A stretch of 64,000 nt of DNA from Burkholderiales bacterium (lineage in GTDB: Bacteria > Pseudomonadota > Gammaproteobacteria > Burkholderiales > Burkholderiaceae_C): NCBI GenBank assembly GCA_016219375.1, contig JACRNC010000005.1, positions 51,098 through 115,097 on the forward strand. Reading direction: 5' to 3'. Position 1 is the stretch's first letter. Each line of letters starts with the position of its first letter. The position numbers were made by a program, and so were the translations under genes. The notes beneath the pieces were generated by a model, which was not told where the DNA came from, made no database searches, and worked only from the letters and a program-made list of their open reading frames with translations. Shown piece by piece: positions 34,072 to 43,697 of the stretch.

Positions 34072-36282
34072 ATGTCCTGGTCTGCTCTCAAGCCGCAGCT
34101 CGCGCGGCTGCACCGCTGGACGGCGCTGGTCCTCGCGCCCGTCTTCATCCTCATCCTGCTGTCGGCCGCGGTGCTGGCGCTGGAGCCGGTGGCCGATGGC
34201 CTGGCGCCGGCGCGCGGCGTCACCGGCCCGACCGATGCCGCGGCCCTGGTGCGGCTGCTGGACCGCGTCGATCCGTCGGGCCGTGCGGACGTGAGCGTCT
34301 CGGCCGATGGCCGCACGGCGGTGGTCGGCAAGCGCGGCCAGCCGGCCGCGGCCTGGGACATCGCCAGTGGCCGGCGCGCGGCCCTGCCGCCCACCGGCAC
34401 GGACGTGTTCGCCGTCGCCCGGCAGCTGCACCGCACGCTTTTCATCGGCGCCGGCATCGTGGTCGAGGCCGCGGCCTATGCGATGGCCGCACTGGTGCTG
34501 GTCGGCCTGCTGCTGGCCTGGCCGCGGCTGAACCGCACGGCGCTGGGCTGGCACCTGGGCCTGGGCTGGGGCGCGCTGCCGCTGGTCGCCGGCCTGCCGC
34601 TGACCGCCGTGCTGATGACGCTGCACGTGGGCGCGGCGCGCCCGCCGCAGGGGCAGCCGCCGGCGGTGGCCCGGGCCATCGAGCAGGTGGCGCAGCGCAC
34701 CGATGCATCCGGCCTGCGCTCGGCGCGCGTGTGGCGCGGCGCGGCGGTGCGCGTGGAGCTGCGCTCGGCCGCCGGTGTGGTCACCTGGCAGGTCGGCGCG
34801 CAGGGTGCGCAGCCCATGCGGCCCACGGATTACCTGGTGCGCTCGCTGCACGTGGGCAACTGGGGCGGCGCGGCCTCGGGTGCGCTCAACTTCATCGGCG
34901 CGCTGGCGCTGATCGGCGTGACCGGCACCGGGCTGTGGTCCTGGGGCGCACGGCGGCTGCGCGCCCGCGGTCCGGCGCCGGATGCCTCGGCCGGATGGAT
35001 CGTCGCCCATGCCTCGCAGACCGGCACCGCCGCGGCGCTGGCCCAGGCCACGGCGGCGCGGCTGCGCGCGGGCGGCTCGCCGGCGCAGGCGGCCTCGGTG
35101 GCGGTGCTCGACCCGGCGCGGCTGGACCGCACGCCCCAGGCGCGTCCGCTGCTGTTCATCGTGTCCACCGCCGGCGAGGGCCAGCTGCCCGATCCGGCGC
35201 AGGGCTTCGTGCGCAAGCTGGCGCCCGGTGCGCTGGGCGGGCTGCGCTTCGCGATGCTGGGCCTGGGCGACTCGCGCCATGCGCGCTTCTGCGCCGGGGC
35301 CGAGCTGCTGCGCCAGGCGCTCATCGATGCCGGCGCCGCCGAGGTGCTGCCGCTGGCCCGTGCCGATGGCCCGCCCCAGGCCACGTGGCAGCAGTGGCTG
35401 GCCGACCTGCAGGCGCTGCTGGCCACGGCCGGCCTGCGCCTGGGCGATGCGCCCGCCCCGGCGGGCGACGAGGCGGTGGAGCTGACGCTGGCCGAGCGCC
35501 GGCAGCTCAACGACCCGGCCGACGCCGACACGGCCGAGGCCTGCCAGCTGGTGTGGCGCAGCAGCCGGCCGCTGGACTTCCGCGCCGGTGACCTGCTGCT
35601 GCTCAGCCCCGGCCCCGGGCAGGCGCAGCGGGCGTATTCCATCGGCTCCAGCGCGCAGGTGGACCCCCGGCGCATCGAGCTGACCGTGGGCCTGGCCAGC
35701 TGGCGCGACGAGCAGGGCCATGAGCATCTGGGAGCCATGTCCGGCCCGCTGTGCCGCACGCTGCCGGTGGGGGCGGCCGTGCAGGGCGCGCTGCGCCGCC
35801 ATCCGGGCTTCAACCTGCCCGACGACCCCGCGCGGCCGGTGATCATGCTGGCCACCGGCTGCGGCATCGCGCCCTTCACCGGCTTCCTGGCCGAGGTGCA
35901 GGCACGCGGCGCGGCGACGCCGACCTGGCTGCGCTTTGGCAACCGTCGCCAGGGTGGCGACTTCTTCCACCGCGAGCGCCTGCAGGCCTGGCTGGCCAGC
36001 GGCGTGCTCGGCCGGCTGGATGCGGTCTTCTCGCGCGACGGCGGCGCGCAGCGCTACGTGCAGGACCTGCTGCGCGAGCACGGCGCCGAGCTGGCCCGCT
36101 GGCTGATCGAGCGCGACGCCGTGCTCTCCGTCTGCGGCCGCGCCTCCACCCTGGGCCGCACGCTGGACCCGGCCCTGCAGGAGCTGCTGCAGCGCCACGC
36201 CGGCCTCAGCGCCCAGGCCGCCCAGGCGCGCCTGCAGGACTGGGCCGCCAGCGGCAAGCTCAGGCGGGATCTGTTCGGCTAG
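34072..36282 (+). CDS. PepSY transmembrane - flavodoxin - FAD/NADPH reductase fusion
   Basis: 736-residue membrane flavoprotein. The N-terminal PepSY-TM part (about 1-295) has about four helices and conserved histidines ('LARLHRWTALVLAPVF', 'RQLHRTLF', 'RSLHVGNWGG'). A flavodoxin domain follows (about 307-440) with the FMN loop 'ASQTGTAAALAQ' and 'STAGEGQLPD'. The C-terminal sulfite-reductase/P450-reductase-like part has the FAD motif 'RAYSIGSS' and NADPH motif 'LATGCGIAPFTGFL'. Relatives are found beside siderophore and iron-uptake genes and are thought to reduce ferric siderophores in the periplasm using NADPH. ATG 34072 starts just before the first helix; 34033 is also open. The partner is unknown. 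Confidence 0.83.
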   Translation: MSWSALKPQLARLHRWTALVLAPVFILILLSAAVLALEPVADGLAPARGVTGPTDAAALVRLLDRVDPSGRADVSVSADGRTAVVGKRGQPAAAWDIASGRRAALPPTGTDVFAVARQLHRTLFIGAGIVVEAAAYAMAALVLVGLLLAWPRLNRTALGWHLGLGWGALPLVAGLPLTAVLMTLHVGAARPPQGQPPAVARAIEQVAQRTDASGLRSARVWRGAAVRVELRSAAGVVTWQVGAQGAQPMRPTDYLVRSLHVGNWGGAASGALNFIGALALIGVTGTGLWSWGARRLRARGPAPDASAGWIVAHASQTGTAAALAQATAARLRAGGSPAQAASVAVLDPARLDRTPQARPLLFIVSTAGEGQLPDPAQGFVRKLAPGALGGLRFAMLGLGDSRHARFCAGAELLRQALIDAGAAEVLPLARADGPPQATWQQWLADLQALLATAGLRLGDAPAPAGDEAVELTLAERRQLNDPADADTAEACQLVWRSSRPLDFRAGDLLLLSPGPGQAQRAYSIGSSAQVDPRRIELTVGLASWRDEQGHEHLGAMSGPLCRTLPVGAAVQGALRRHPGFNLPDDPARPVIMLATGCGIAPFTGFLAEVQARGAATPTWLRFGNRRQGGDFFHRERLQAWLASGVLGRLDAVFSRDGGAQRYVQDLLREHGAELARWLIERDAVLSVCGRASTLGRTLDPALQELLQRHAGLSAQAAQARLQDWAASGKLRRDLFG

Positions 36283-36379
36283 GGCAGGGCCCGGCGCCGG
36301 GCCTGATCCCGGGCCGGGTTGCGATCGTCATCGCGCTGGTGATCACGATGGTGATCACGATGGTGGGGCGCACGCCCCT

Positions 36380-37630
36380 TCAGGCCGGCCGGCCGGTGTC
36401 GGCCGCGAACAGCGCACCCATCGGCGCGGCCCACAGGCGGTCGCCGAAGGGCAGTGCCTTGTCGCCGTCGTACAGCACCACGCCCAGCGCCAGGGCATCG
36501 CCCGCGGCCTGGGCCAGCATCTGCAGGCCCTTGAAGTCGGCTGCGGTCACGGTGGCCGCGGCCTTGACCTCGACGGCGACCATGCTGCCGTCGTCGCGCT
36601 CCAGCACCACGTCCACCTCATCGCCGTCGCGGGTGCGGAAGAAGGACGGGCGGGGCGGGTCGGTCTCCCAGCCGGCCTGCTTGAGCAGCTCCGCAAAGAC
36701 GAAGGTTTCCAGCAGGGCTCCGAAGCGCGTGCGGTCCTGCGCGAGCCGCTCGTGCGTGACGCCCTGCAGCGCAGCCAGCAGGCCGGAGTCGACGAAGTGC
36801 AGCTTGGGCGTCTTGACCAGGCGCTTCAGGTCGCTGCGGTGCCAGGGCTCCAGCCGGCGCACCAGGAAGACCTGCTCCAGCAGGCCCGCGTAGCGCCGGC
36901 AGGTCTTGTCGTCCAGGCCCAGCTGTCCGCCGAGCTGCGAGAAATTGGTCAGCTGCCCGGCATGGGCGGCCAGGGCGCGCAGCAGCCGGGGCACCTGGTC
37001 CAGCCGGCCGACGTCGGCCAGATCGCGGATGTCGCGCTGCACGATGCCGTTGACGTAGTCGCGGGCCCAGGCGCGCCGCCGCTCGGGCTGCGTGCGCGAG
37101 CGCATCTCCGGGTAGCCGCCGGTGAGCACCGCATCGACCAGGGCCTGCGCCTGCCAGCCGCTGGCGGCTGCGGGCAGGCGGCCGTCGAAGGCCAGGCGCA
37201 GGAAGGCGGGCCGCTGGCCCATGACCTCGGCTCCGGACAGCGGCAGCAGCGGCACCACCTCCATGCGCCCGGCCAGGCTGTCGGCCACCTGGGGCAGGGT
37301 CAGCAGGTTGGCGCTGCCGGTGAGCAGGAAGCGGCCGGGGCGGCGGTCCTGGTCCACCGTGAGCTTGAGCGTGCGCAGCAGCGCGGGCGAGCGCTGCACC
37401 TCGTCGATCACCGCCCCGTCCAGGCCGCGCAGGAAGGCCACGGGGTCGGACTGGGCGGCGGCCAGCACGGTCTCGTCATCCAGCGTGAAGTAGGGCCGGC
37501 TGCCGGACGCGAAGCTGCGCACCAGCGTGGTCTTGCCACACTGGCGGGGGCCGTTGACCAGCACCACCGGCGTGTCGGTCAGGGCCAGGCGGATGCGTTC
37601 GCAGGCGTAGCGGGGGAGCAGGTCGGGCAT
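36380..37630 (-). CDS. AAA_14/DUF4143 ATP-binding protein
   Basis: 416-residue AAA ATPase. Walker A is 'GPRQCGKTTLVRSF' (about 27-40), Walker B 'GAVIDEVQRSP', and 'LTGSANL' is the sensor. The C-terminal DUF4143 part carries a PD-(D/E)XK nuclease-like motif 'DEVDVVLERDDGS' plus 'VAVEVKAA' (about 340-362). Biological roles of this large family are not known; many occur as solitary accessory genes. It is a single gene flanked by unrelated genes. A striking repeat array with 22-bp period begins 63 bp upstream of its start. Just after its 3' end lies GTGATCACGATG repeated twice (36339-36362). Confidence 0.9.
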   Translation of the reverse strand: MPDLLPRYACERIRLALTDTPVVLVNGPRQCGKTTLVRSFASGSRPYFTLDDETVLAAAQSDPVAFLRGLDGAVIDEVQRSPALLRTLKLTVDQDRRPGRFLLTGSANLLTLPQVADSLAGRMEVVPLLPLSGAEVMGQRPAFLRLAFDGRLPAAASGWQAQALVDAVLTGGYPEMRSRTQPERRRAWARDYVNGIVQRDIRDLADVGRLDQVPRLLRALAAHAGQLTNFSQLGGQLGLDDKTCRRYAGLLEQVFLVRRLEPWHRSDLKRLVKTPKLHFVDSGLLAALQGVTHERLAQDRTRFGALLETFVFAELLKQAGWETDPPRPSFFRTRDGDEVDVVLERDDGSMVAVEVKAAATVTAADFKGLQMLAQAAGDALALGVVLYDGDKALPFGDRLWAAPMGALFAADTGRPA

Positions 37631-37693
37631 GGCGGGGCCGTGGGCTGGGACTCGGCTGGGCTGGTCGGGGTCTGGTGGTGCGACGCGGCTCTT

Positions 37694-37795
37694 GGCTGAT
37701 TCGGATTGAGCGCTTGGCTATTTCGGATTTTATGTCTGGCTGAATCGGATCAAGGGATTGGCTGATCCGGATTCTAGGCCTGGCTGATCCGGATC
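37694..37795. repeat. Five-copy operator-like array, exact 22-bp period
   Basis: A 14-bp core GGCTGATYCGGATY occurs at 37694, 37716, 37738, 37760 and 37782, each exactly 22 bp after the last, with unrelated 8-bp spacers. Copies: GGCTGATTCGGATT, GGCTATTTCGGATT, GGCTGAATCGGATC, GGCTGATCCGGATT, GGCTGATCCGGATC. The inner GATCCGGATC is a perfect palindrome in copy 5 and imperfect in the others. The array is richer in A+T than its surroundings. It lies between the divergent DUF4143 ATPase and HPP-CBS genes. Two helical turns per unit puts every site on the same face of DNA, as in protein-binding iterons or operators. The rest of this 358-bp gap has no recognisable feature. Confidence 0.9.
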
Positions 37796-37988
37796 GCGCA
37801 TGAGTCTCATGCAGGCGAGACGCCGGGCCAGACACGCTCCGGACAGGAGGGGAACATGTCCCGCCGCTCCAGCGCCAGCGCCCGGCAAACCCCCGGCGCA
37901 GCGGCGGCAGCGGGGCATCGGAATAATCGCGGCCTTCGCCCGCCCGCCGGCCCGCTCCTGTCCGCTGGCCGCGGGCGGCTTCGTTTCC

Positions 37989-39140
37989 ATGACCATGCTC
38001 CACGTCCTGCGCCGCCTCGTCCCCCCGCCGCCCACCGTCCGCCCGCGCGAGCGGCTGCGCGGGGCGGCCGGGGCCTTTGTCGGGCTGCTGGTGACCGGGC
38101 TGGTCAGCCGCAGCGCCTTCGGCTCGGCCGCGCACTGGCCGCTGCTCATCGCGCCGATGGGGGCGTCGGCGGTGCTGCTGTTCGCGGTGCCGTCCAGCCC
38201 GCTGGCGCAGCCGTGGCCGGTGGTCGGCGGCAATGTGCTGGCGGCGCTGGTGGGCGTGAGCTGCGCGCGCTGGATCGGCGACCCGGTCTGGGCTGCGGCC
38301 CTGGCCGTGGGCGGGGCGATCGCGGCCATGCATGCGGCGCGCTGCCTGCATCCGCCGGGCGGCGCGGTGGCGCTGCTGTCGGTGATCGGCGCGCCGATGA
38401 TCAAGACGCAGGGCTATGCGTTCGCCTGGACCTCGGTGGGCCTGAACACGCTGCTGCTGGTGCTGGCCGCGGTGCTGTGGCACCGCTTCACCGGCCATCG
38501 CTATCCGCACCCGGCGCAGGGCCCGGCCCCGCTGCCGCCGGCGCAGCGCCATGCCACGCGCGATCCCTCGCCCAGCGGGCGCGTGGGCGTGTCCGAGCAG
38601 GACGTGCGCCAGGCGCTGCAGGCCCAGGGCGAGGTGGTGGACATCGCCCAGGACGACCTGCAGGCGCTGATCCGCCGTGCCGAGCTGCAGGCCCTGGCCC
38701 GCCGCGGCGACCTGCCGCGCTGCGCGCAGCTGATGTCGCGCGACGTGGTCACCATCGGCCCGCAGGCCAGCGCCGAGCAGGCCTGGCAGCAGCTCATGCG
38801 CCACCGGCTGAGCACGCTGCCGGTGGTCGATGCGGCCGGCCGCGTGCTGGGCGTGGTGTCGCAGCGCGACCTGCTGCTGCGCGCCGGCTGGGCCGAGCGG
38901 GCGGTGCACGGCCCGCGCGCCGGCCAGCGCCCGGCCACGGTGGGCGAGATCATGACCTCGCCGGCCGTCACGGTGGCCGCCGACGCCGCGCTGGCCGAGC
39001 TGGTGCCGCATCTGTCAGACGCCGGCCTGCACCTGCTGCCGGTGGTCGATGGCGACGGCCGGCTGCAGGGCGTGGTGGCCCAGCCCGACCTGATCGCCGC
39101 GCTGGCCGACCAGCTCGCCGCCTGCCCGCCCGCGCGCTGA
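37989..39140 (+). CDS. HPP family membrane protein with CBS domain pair
   Basis: 383-residue protein. The N-terminal HPP domain (about 15-170) has about five hydrophobic helices and the name-giving motif in 'ARCLHPPGGAVALLSVIG'. Two CBS domains follow ('LMSRDVVTIGPQASAEQAWQ' region and 'IMTSPAVTVAADAALAELV'), which usually bind adenosine nucleotides and regulate transport. HPP proteins from cyanobacteria and plastids have been shown to transport nitrite; whether that holds here is unknown. ATG 37989 is chosen just before the HPP domain; upstream in-frame sequence is low-complexity. Confidence 0.87.
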   Translation: MTMLHVLRRLVPPPPTVRPRERLRGAAGAFVGLLVTGLVSRSAFGSAAHWPLLIAPMGASAVLLFAVPSSPLAQPWPVVGGNVLAALVGVSCARWIGDPVWAAALAVGGAIAAMHAARCLHPPGGAVALLSVIGAPMIKTQGYAFAWTSVGLNTLLLVLAAVLWHRFTGHRYPHPAQGPAPLPPAQRHATRDPSPSGRVGVSEQDVRQALQAQGEVVDIAQDDLQALIRRAELQALARRGDLPRCAQLMSRDVVTIGPQASAEQAWQQLMRHRLSTLPVVDAAGRVLGVVSQRDLLLRAGWAERAVHGPRAGQRPATVGEIMTSPAVTVAADAALAELVPHLSDAGLHLLPVVDGDGRLQGVVAQPDLIAALADQLAACPPAR

Positions 39141-39471
39141 GCCTGGGGTCGGAGCCTGGGCCGGGTTTGGAGCCGGAGCCGGGCGGGCCGCCGCGCCCCG
39201 GCTGCGGCCGCTGCAGCAGTCTTGCCGCCTGCGCCGTGGAACATGCCACGCCGGGCGCCGGGCGCCGGGCGCCGGAGCGTCCGGGCGGATGCCGTCCTGC
39301 CGTGGTCATGGTGCGACAAATGCGGCAGCCCATCCGTTGGCCGGGACCGCAGCGCCGGCGGCAGGGTGGCACACTCGCTGGCCGCTGTCGGCCTGCCCTG
39401 GCCGTGCATCCGATGTCCGAGCTGCACTGAAGAACAGCGCGCTGCGTTGCGGCCATCGCAGCCCCTTGCCC
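39141..39471. repeat. 331-bp gap with a heptanucleotide repeat
   Basis: No gene seen. The only clear feature is three copies of GGGCGCC (39253-39273), the complement of the unit repeated at 63926-63953. The gap precedes a GGDEF/EAL gene and should contain its promoter, but I recognise none. Confidence 0.6.
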
Positions 39472-42062
39472 ATGACCGCTCCCATGCCCCGGTACGCCCC
39501 TTCGGCGGCTGCGCTCCTTGCCGGCGCGGCCGCCCGGCACGTGCACCGGCGCCTGCTCCTGCGGCTGGGCGCGCTGCCGGCGGCGCTGCTGGAGCTGGCG
39601 GCGCTGGGCCTGGTGCTGGTGCTGCCCATCGGGCTGCTCAAGGACTGGCTGGATGCCCCGGTCGAGCCGCTGTGGACCTTGCAGCTGCACACCCTGGCAG
39701 AGGTGGCCGCCACGGCGATGACGCTGATGGTCTTCTTCCTGACCTGGAACACGCGCCGCTGGGGGCAGCCGACCAACCTGGTGGTGGCCGGCGCCGGCTT
39801 CCTGGGGGTGTCGGTCCTCAACGTGCTGCACCTGATGGTCTTCCCCGGCATGCCGGGGCGCGAGCTCATCACCACCGGCGGCTCGTCGCTGGCGGCGGTC
39901 TGGGGCGGGCAGGCGCTGACCGCGCTGGCACTGTGCGCCGCGGGGCTGCTGCCGGCGGGCTTCCACCATCGCCACCGCTGGTTCCTCGTGGCGATGGTCG
40001 CGGCGGCGCTGTGGGTGGCCGCGGTGGCGCTGCAGGTGGTCGGCCCGCGCCAGTGGCAGCTGGGCCTGTGGTCCTCGGGCCGCATCGACGCCGTGCGCGA
40101 GCGGGGCACGAGCTGCTGGCTGCCGCATTCGTGCTGGCCGCGCTGCTGCTGGCGCGCCGCGCACGCGGCCGCAGCCTGCACTCCTACGGCATGCTGGCCA
40201 CCGGCGCGATGGTGATGTTCGCCGCGCAGATCGCCTTCGCGCGCGACCAGGCGCCCTTCGACCGCATGGTGCTGGTGGGCCACCTCTACAAGGTGGCCTC
40301 GCTGTGGCTCGTCTATCACGCGCTGTTCCGCGAGGGCGTGCACCAGCCCTATCGCCGCGTGGCCGAGTCCCGCCGCGATGCCGCGCAAAGCCATGCGCAC
40401 TACCAGCAGCTCTTCGACAGCTCGCCCGACGGCCTGCTGGTGGTGGACGCGGGCGGCGTCATCCGCCATGCCAATGCGCAGGCCAGCGCCATGTTCGGCT
40501 GGCCGCTGCCCGAGCTGCTGGGCCAGGCCGTGGAGGCACTGCTGCCCGAGGCCGTCCGCGGCCGCCATGTCGGCCTGCGCCAGGGCTTTGCCGCCGCACC
40601 GCACCGCCGCGACATGGCCGAAGGCCAGTGGCTCAGGGCGCGCCGCCGCGACGGCAGCACCTTCCCGATCGAGGTGGCCCTGGTGCCGCAGAGGGCGCCG
40701 CACATCGACACCACGCTGTGCATCGTGCGCGACGTGAGCCGCCGCCGCGCGCTGGAGGAGAGCCTGCTGCAGCAGGCGGCGCACGACGCGCTGACCGGCC
40801 TGGCCAACCGCCGCCACTTCACCGAGCGCATGGGGCAGATGCTGGCCCACGCGCGCCGCCAGCAGCAGCAGTTGGCGGTCATGTTCATCGACCTGGACCA
40901 CTTCAAGAAGACCAACGACACGCTGGGCCACGAGATGGGCGACCGGCTGCTGTGCGAGATCGCCGCCCGGCTGCGCGGCGCGCTGCGCGAGTCGGACCTG
41001 CTGGCGCGCATGGGCGGCGACGAGTTCGCCGTGGTGCTGGCCGACATGGCGCACAGCGGCGACGCCAACATCGTGGCCCGCAAGCTGCTGGACCTGCTGC
41101 TCAAACCGGTGTGCATCGACGGCCACGAGATGCTGGTGGGCGCCAGCATCGGCATCACGCTGTTCCCGCACGACGGCCAGGCTGCCGAGGAGCTGCTGCG
41201 CCATGCCGACCTGGCCATGTACCGGGCCAAGGCCAGCGGGCGCAACGCCTGGTGCTTCTATCAGCCCGAGATGAACGAGCGCATGCGCGAGCGGGTGGAC
41301 CTGGAGCGCGACCTGCACCATGCGCTGGAGCGCGGCGAGCTGTCGCTGCACTACCAGCCGCGCGTGCGCCTGGCTGACGGCGCCCTCACCGGCTTCGAAG
41401 CCCTGCTGCGCTGGCGCCACCCCACGCGCGGGCCCATCGGCCCGGACGTGTTCATCCCCATCGCCGAGGAGACCGGCCTGATCGTGCCCATCGGCGAATG
41501 GGTGCTGCGCCAGGCCTGCTGCCAGGCCCGCGCCTGGGCCGCGGCCGGCCTGCCGCGGCTGCAGGTGGCCGTCAACGTGTCGGCCCGGCAGCTCAGCGAC
41601 GCCGCCTTCCCGCGCCGCGTGCGCCAGGCGCTGGCCGACACCGGCTGGCCGGCCGAGCTGCTGGAGCTGGAGATCACCGAGACCGCGCTGATGCAGGACA
41701 CCGCGCAGTCCGCCGGCCTGCTGCGCGAACTGAAGAGCCTGGGCGCGCGCACCGCGGTGGACGACTTCGGCACGGGCTACTCGTCGCTTGCCTACCTCAA
41801 GGCCTTCCCGCTGCACCGCCTGAAGGTGGACCGCAGCTTCGTCGCCGGCGTGCAGGACGAAGGCGACGACCGCGTCATCGCCTCCACCATCATCGTGCTG
41901 GCCCAGTCGCTGGGCCTGCAGGTCACGGCCGAAGGCGTGGAGACGGCCGAGCAGGCGGCCTGCCTGCTGCAGCACGGCTGCGACGAGGCCCAGGGCTACC
42001 ACTTCGGCCGCCCGGTGCCGGCCGAGGAGTTCGAGGCGATGCTGCGGGGGCGGGGCGCGTAG
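39472..42062 (+). pseudogene. MASE-like/PAS/GGDEF/EAL c-di-GMP protein, frameshifted
   Basis: Two frames together encode one protein. From ATG 39472 the first frame gives a multi-helix membrane sensor ('LLELAALGLVLVLPIGLLKDWL', then 'LNVLHLMVFPGMPG', as in MASE3-like domains) up to about 40105. The continuing part of that sensor ('HELLAAAFVLAALLLARRAR', 'FDRMVLVGHLYKVASLW') is in the -1 frame, followed by PAS ('LFDSSPDGLLVVDAGG'), GGDEF ('ARMGGDEFAVVLADM', I-site RESD) and EAL ('GFEALLRWRHP', 'AVDDFGTGYSSLAYLKAFP'). Adding one G to the GGGG run at 40103-40106 joins the two parts perfectly. All catalytic residues are intact, so this is either a recent mutation or a base-calling error. Confidence 0.85.
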
Positions 42063-42146
42063 ATCGACACCTTGCTTTCACAGGCAATGTCCGGTGGACT
42101 GACGGGTGGGCCGGGTGACCGCCGCAGTGAAGTAAAGGAGGAGCGG

Positions 42147-42229
42147 GCTGCCCGCCAGGGCAGCGCGCGGGGGAGAGAGCCCGGACACAGGCAGTCCCAG
42201 TGGACTGCCTGGGCCTGGCGAGCGCCAGG
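42147..42229. repeat. Three consecutive perfect hairpins upstream of the URC operon
   Basis: Within the 368-bp gap 42063-42430, three inverted repeats follow one another: GCTGCCC/GGGCAGC (42147-42164, 4-nt loop), a 10-bp stem CAGGCAGTCC/GGACTGCCTG (42188-42211, 4-nt loop) and CCTGGCG/CGCCAGG (42214-42229, 2-nt loop). No T-tract follows. They could end the preceding GGDEF/EAL transcript or be a REP-like element. Confidence 0.6.
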
Positions 42230-42354
42230 GCCTCTGTGCCCTGGCATGAACGGAGGCGGTCGCCCGGCCCGCCCGTCGCGCTCCAGCCTTCGCATCTGCC
42301 CAGCACCTAGCTACCCAGCCGCTCGCCTTCGGTGCATACCGCGCCCACTGTCGC

Positions 42355-42369
42355 TGGCACCGCTCTTGC
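42355..42369 (+). promoter_or_regulatory. Putative sigma-54 promoter of the URC operon
   Basis: TGGCACCGCTCTTGC matches the -24/-12 consensus TGGCACG-N4-TTGC at all but one position with exact spacing. The predicted start of transcription is about 42381, 50 nt before the urc1 ATG. This implies activation by an enhancer-binding protein, NtrC being the obvious candidate for a nitrogen-scavenging operon, though I find no convincing NtrC dyad upstream. Confidence 0.8.
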
Positions 42370-42385
42370 GTAGCCTGCTGCCAAA

Positions 42386-42403
42386 CCTGACCATCCGGTC
42401 AGG
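42386..42403. promoter_or_regulatory. RutR-like operator
   Basis: Perfect palindrome CCTGACC-ATCC-GGTCAGG. Its inner 16 bases match 11 of the 14 fixed positions of the E. coli RutR site TTGACCA-N2-TGGTCAA. It sits at about +6 to +23 of the sigma-54 promoter, where a bound repressor would block transcription, and the island encodes a RutR-like regulator. Confidence 0.78.
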
Positions 42404-42430
42404 ATCCGCAGCGGTTTGCCAGGAGGCGCC

Positions 42431-43678
<1,248 letters not shown>

Positions 43679-43697
43679 GGACATTTCAGGAGCAACG

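Noticed and set aside
36380..37630. DUF4143 ATPase as part of a toxin-antitoxin or defence system
   Set aside because: No partner gene is adjacent and neighbours are unrelated, so no system can be supported from this window.
37694..37795. Repeat array considered as a CRISPR
   Set aside because: Repeats are only 14 bp, spacers are 8 bp and no cas genes are present; the exact 22-bp phase fits protein-binding sites.
40095..40115. Programmed -1 ribosomal frameshift in the GGDEF/EAL gene
   Set aside because: There is no X XXY YYZ slippery heptamer and no evident downstream pseudoknot; a lost base in GGGG is simpler.
39306..42002. 898-codon minus-strand open frame opposite the GGDEF/EAL gene
   Set aside because: Composition (Gln/His/Arg/Gly-rich) and lack of motifs show it is an antisense shadow of the c-di-GMP gene.
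42063..42354. NtrC enhancer site upstream of the URC sigma-54 promoter
   Set aside because: Only isolated GCACC and GGTGC half-sites are present, too far apart for a 17-bp NtrC dyad. The activator stays unknown.
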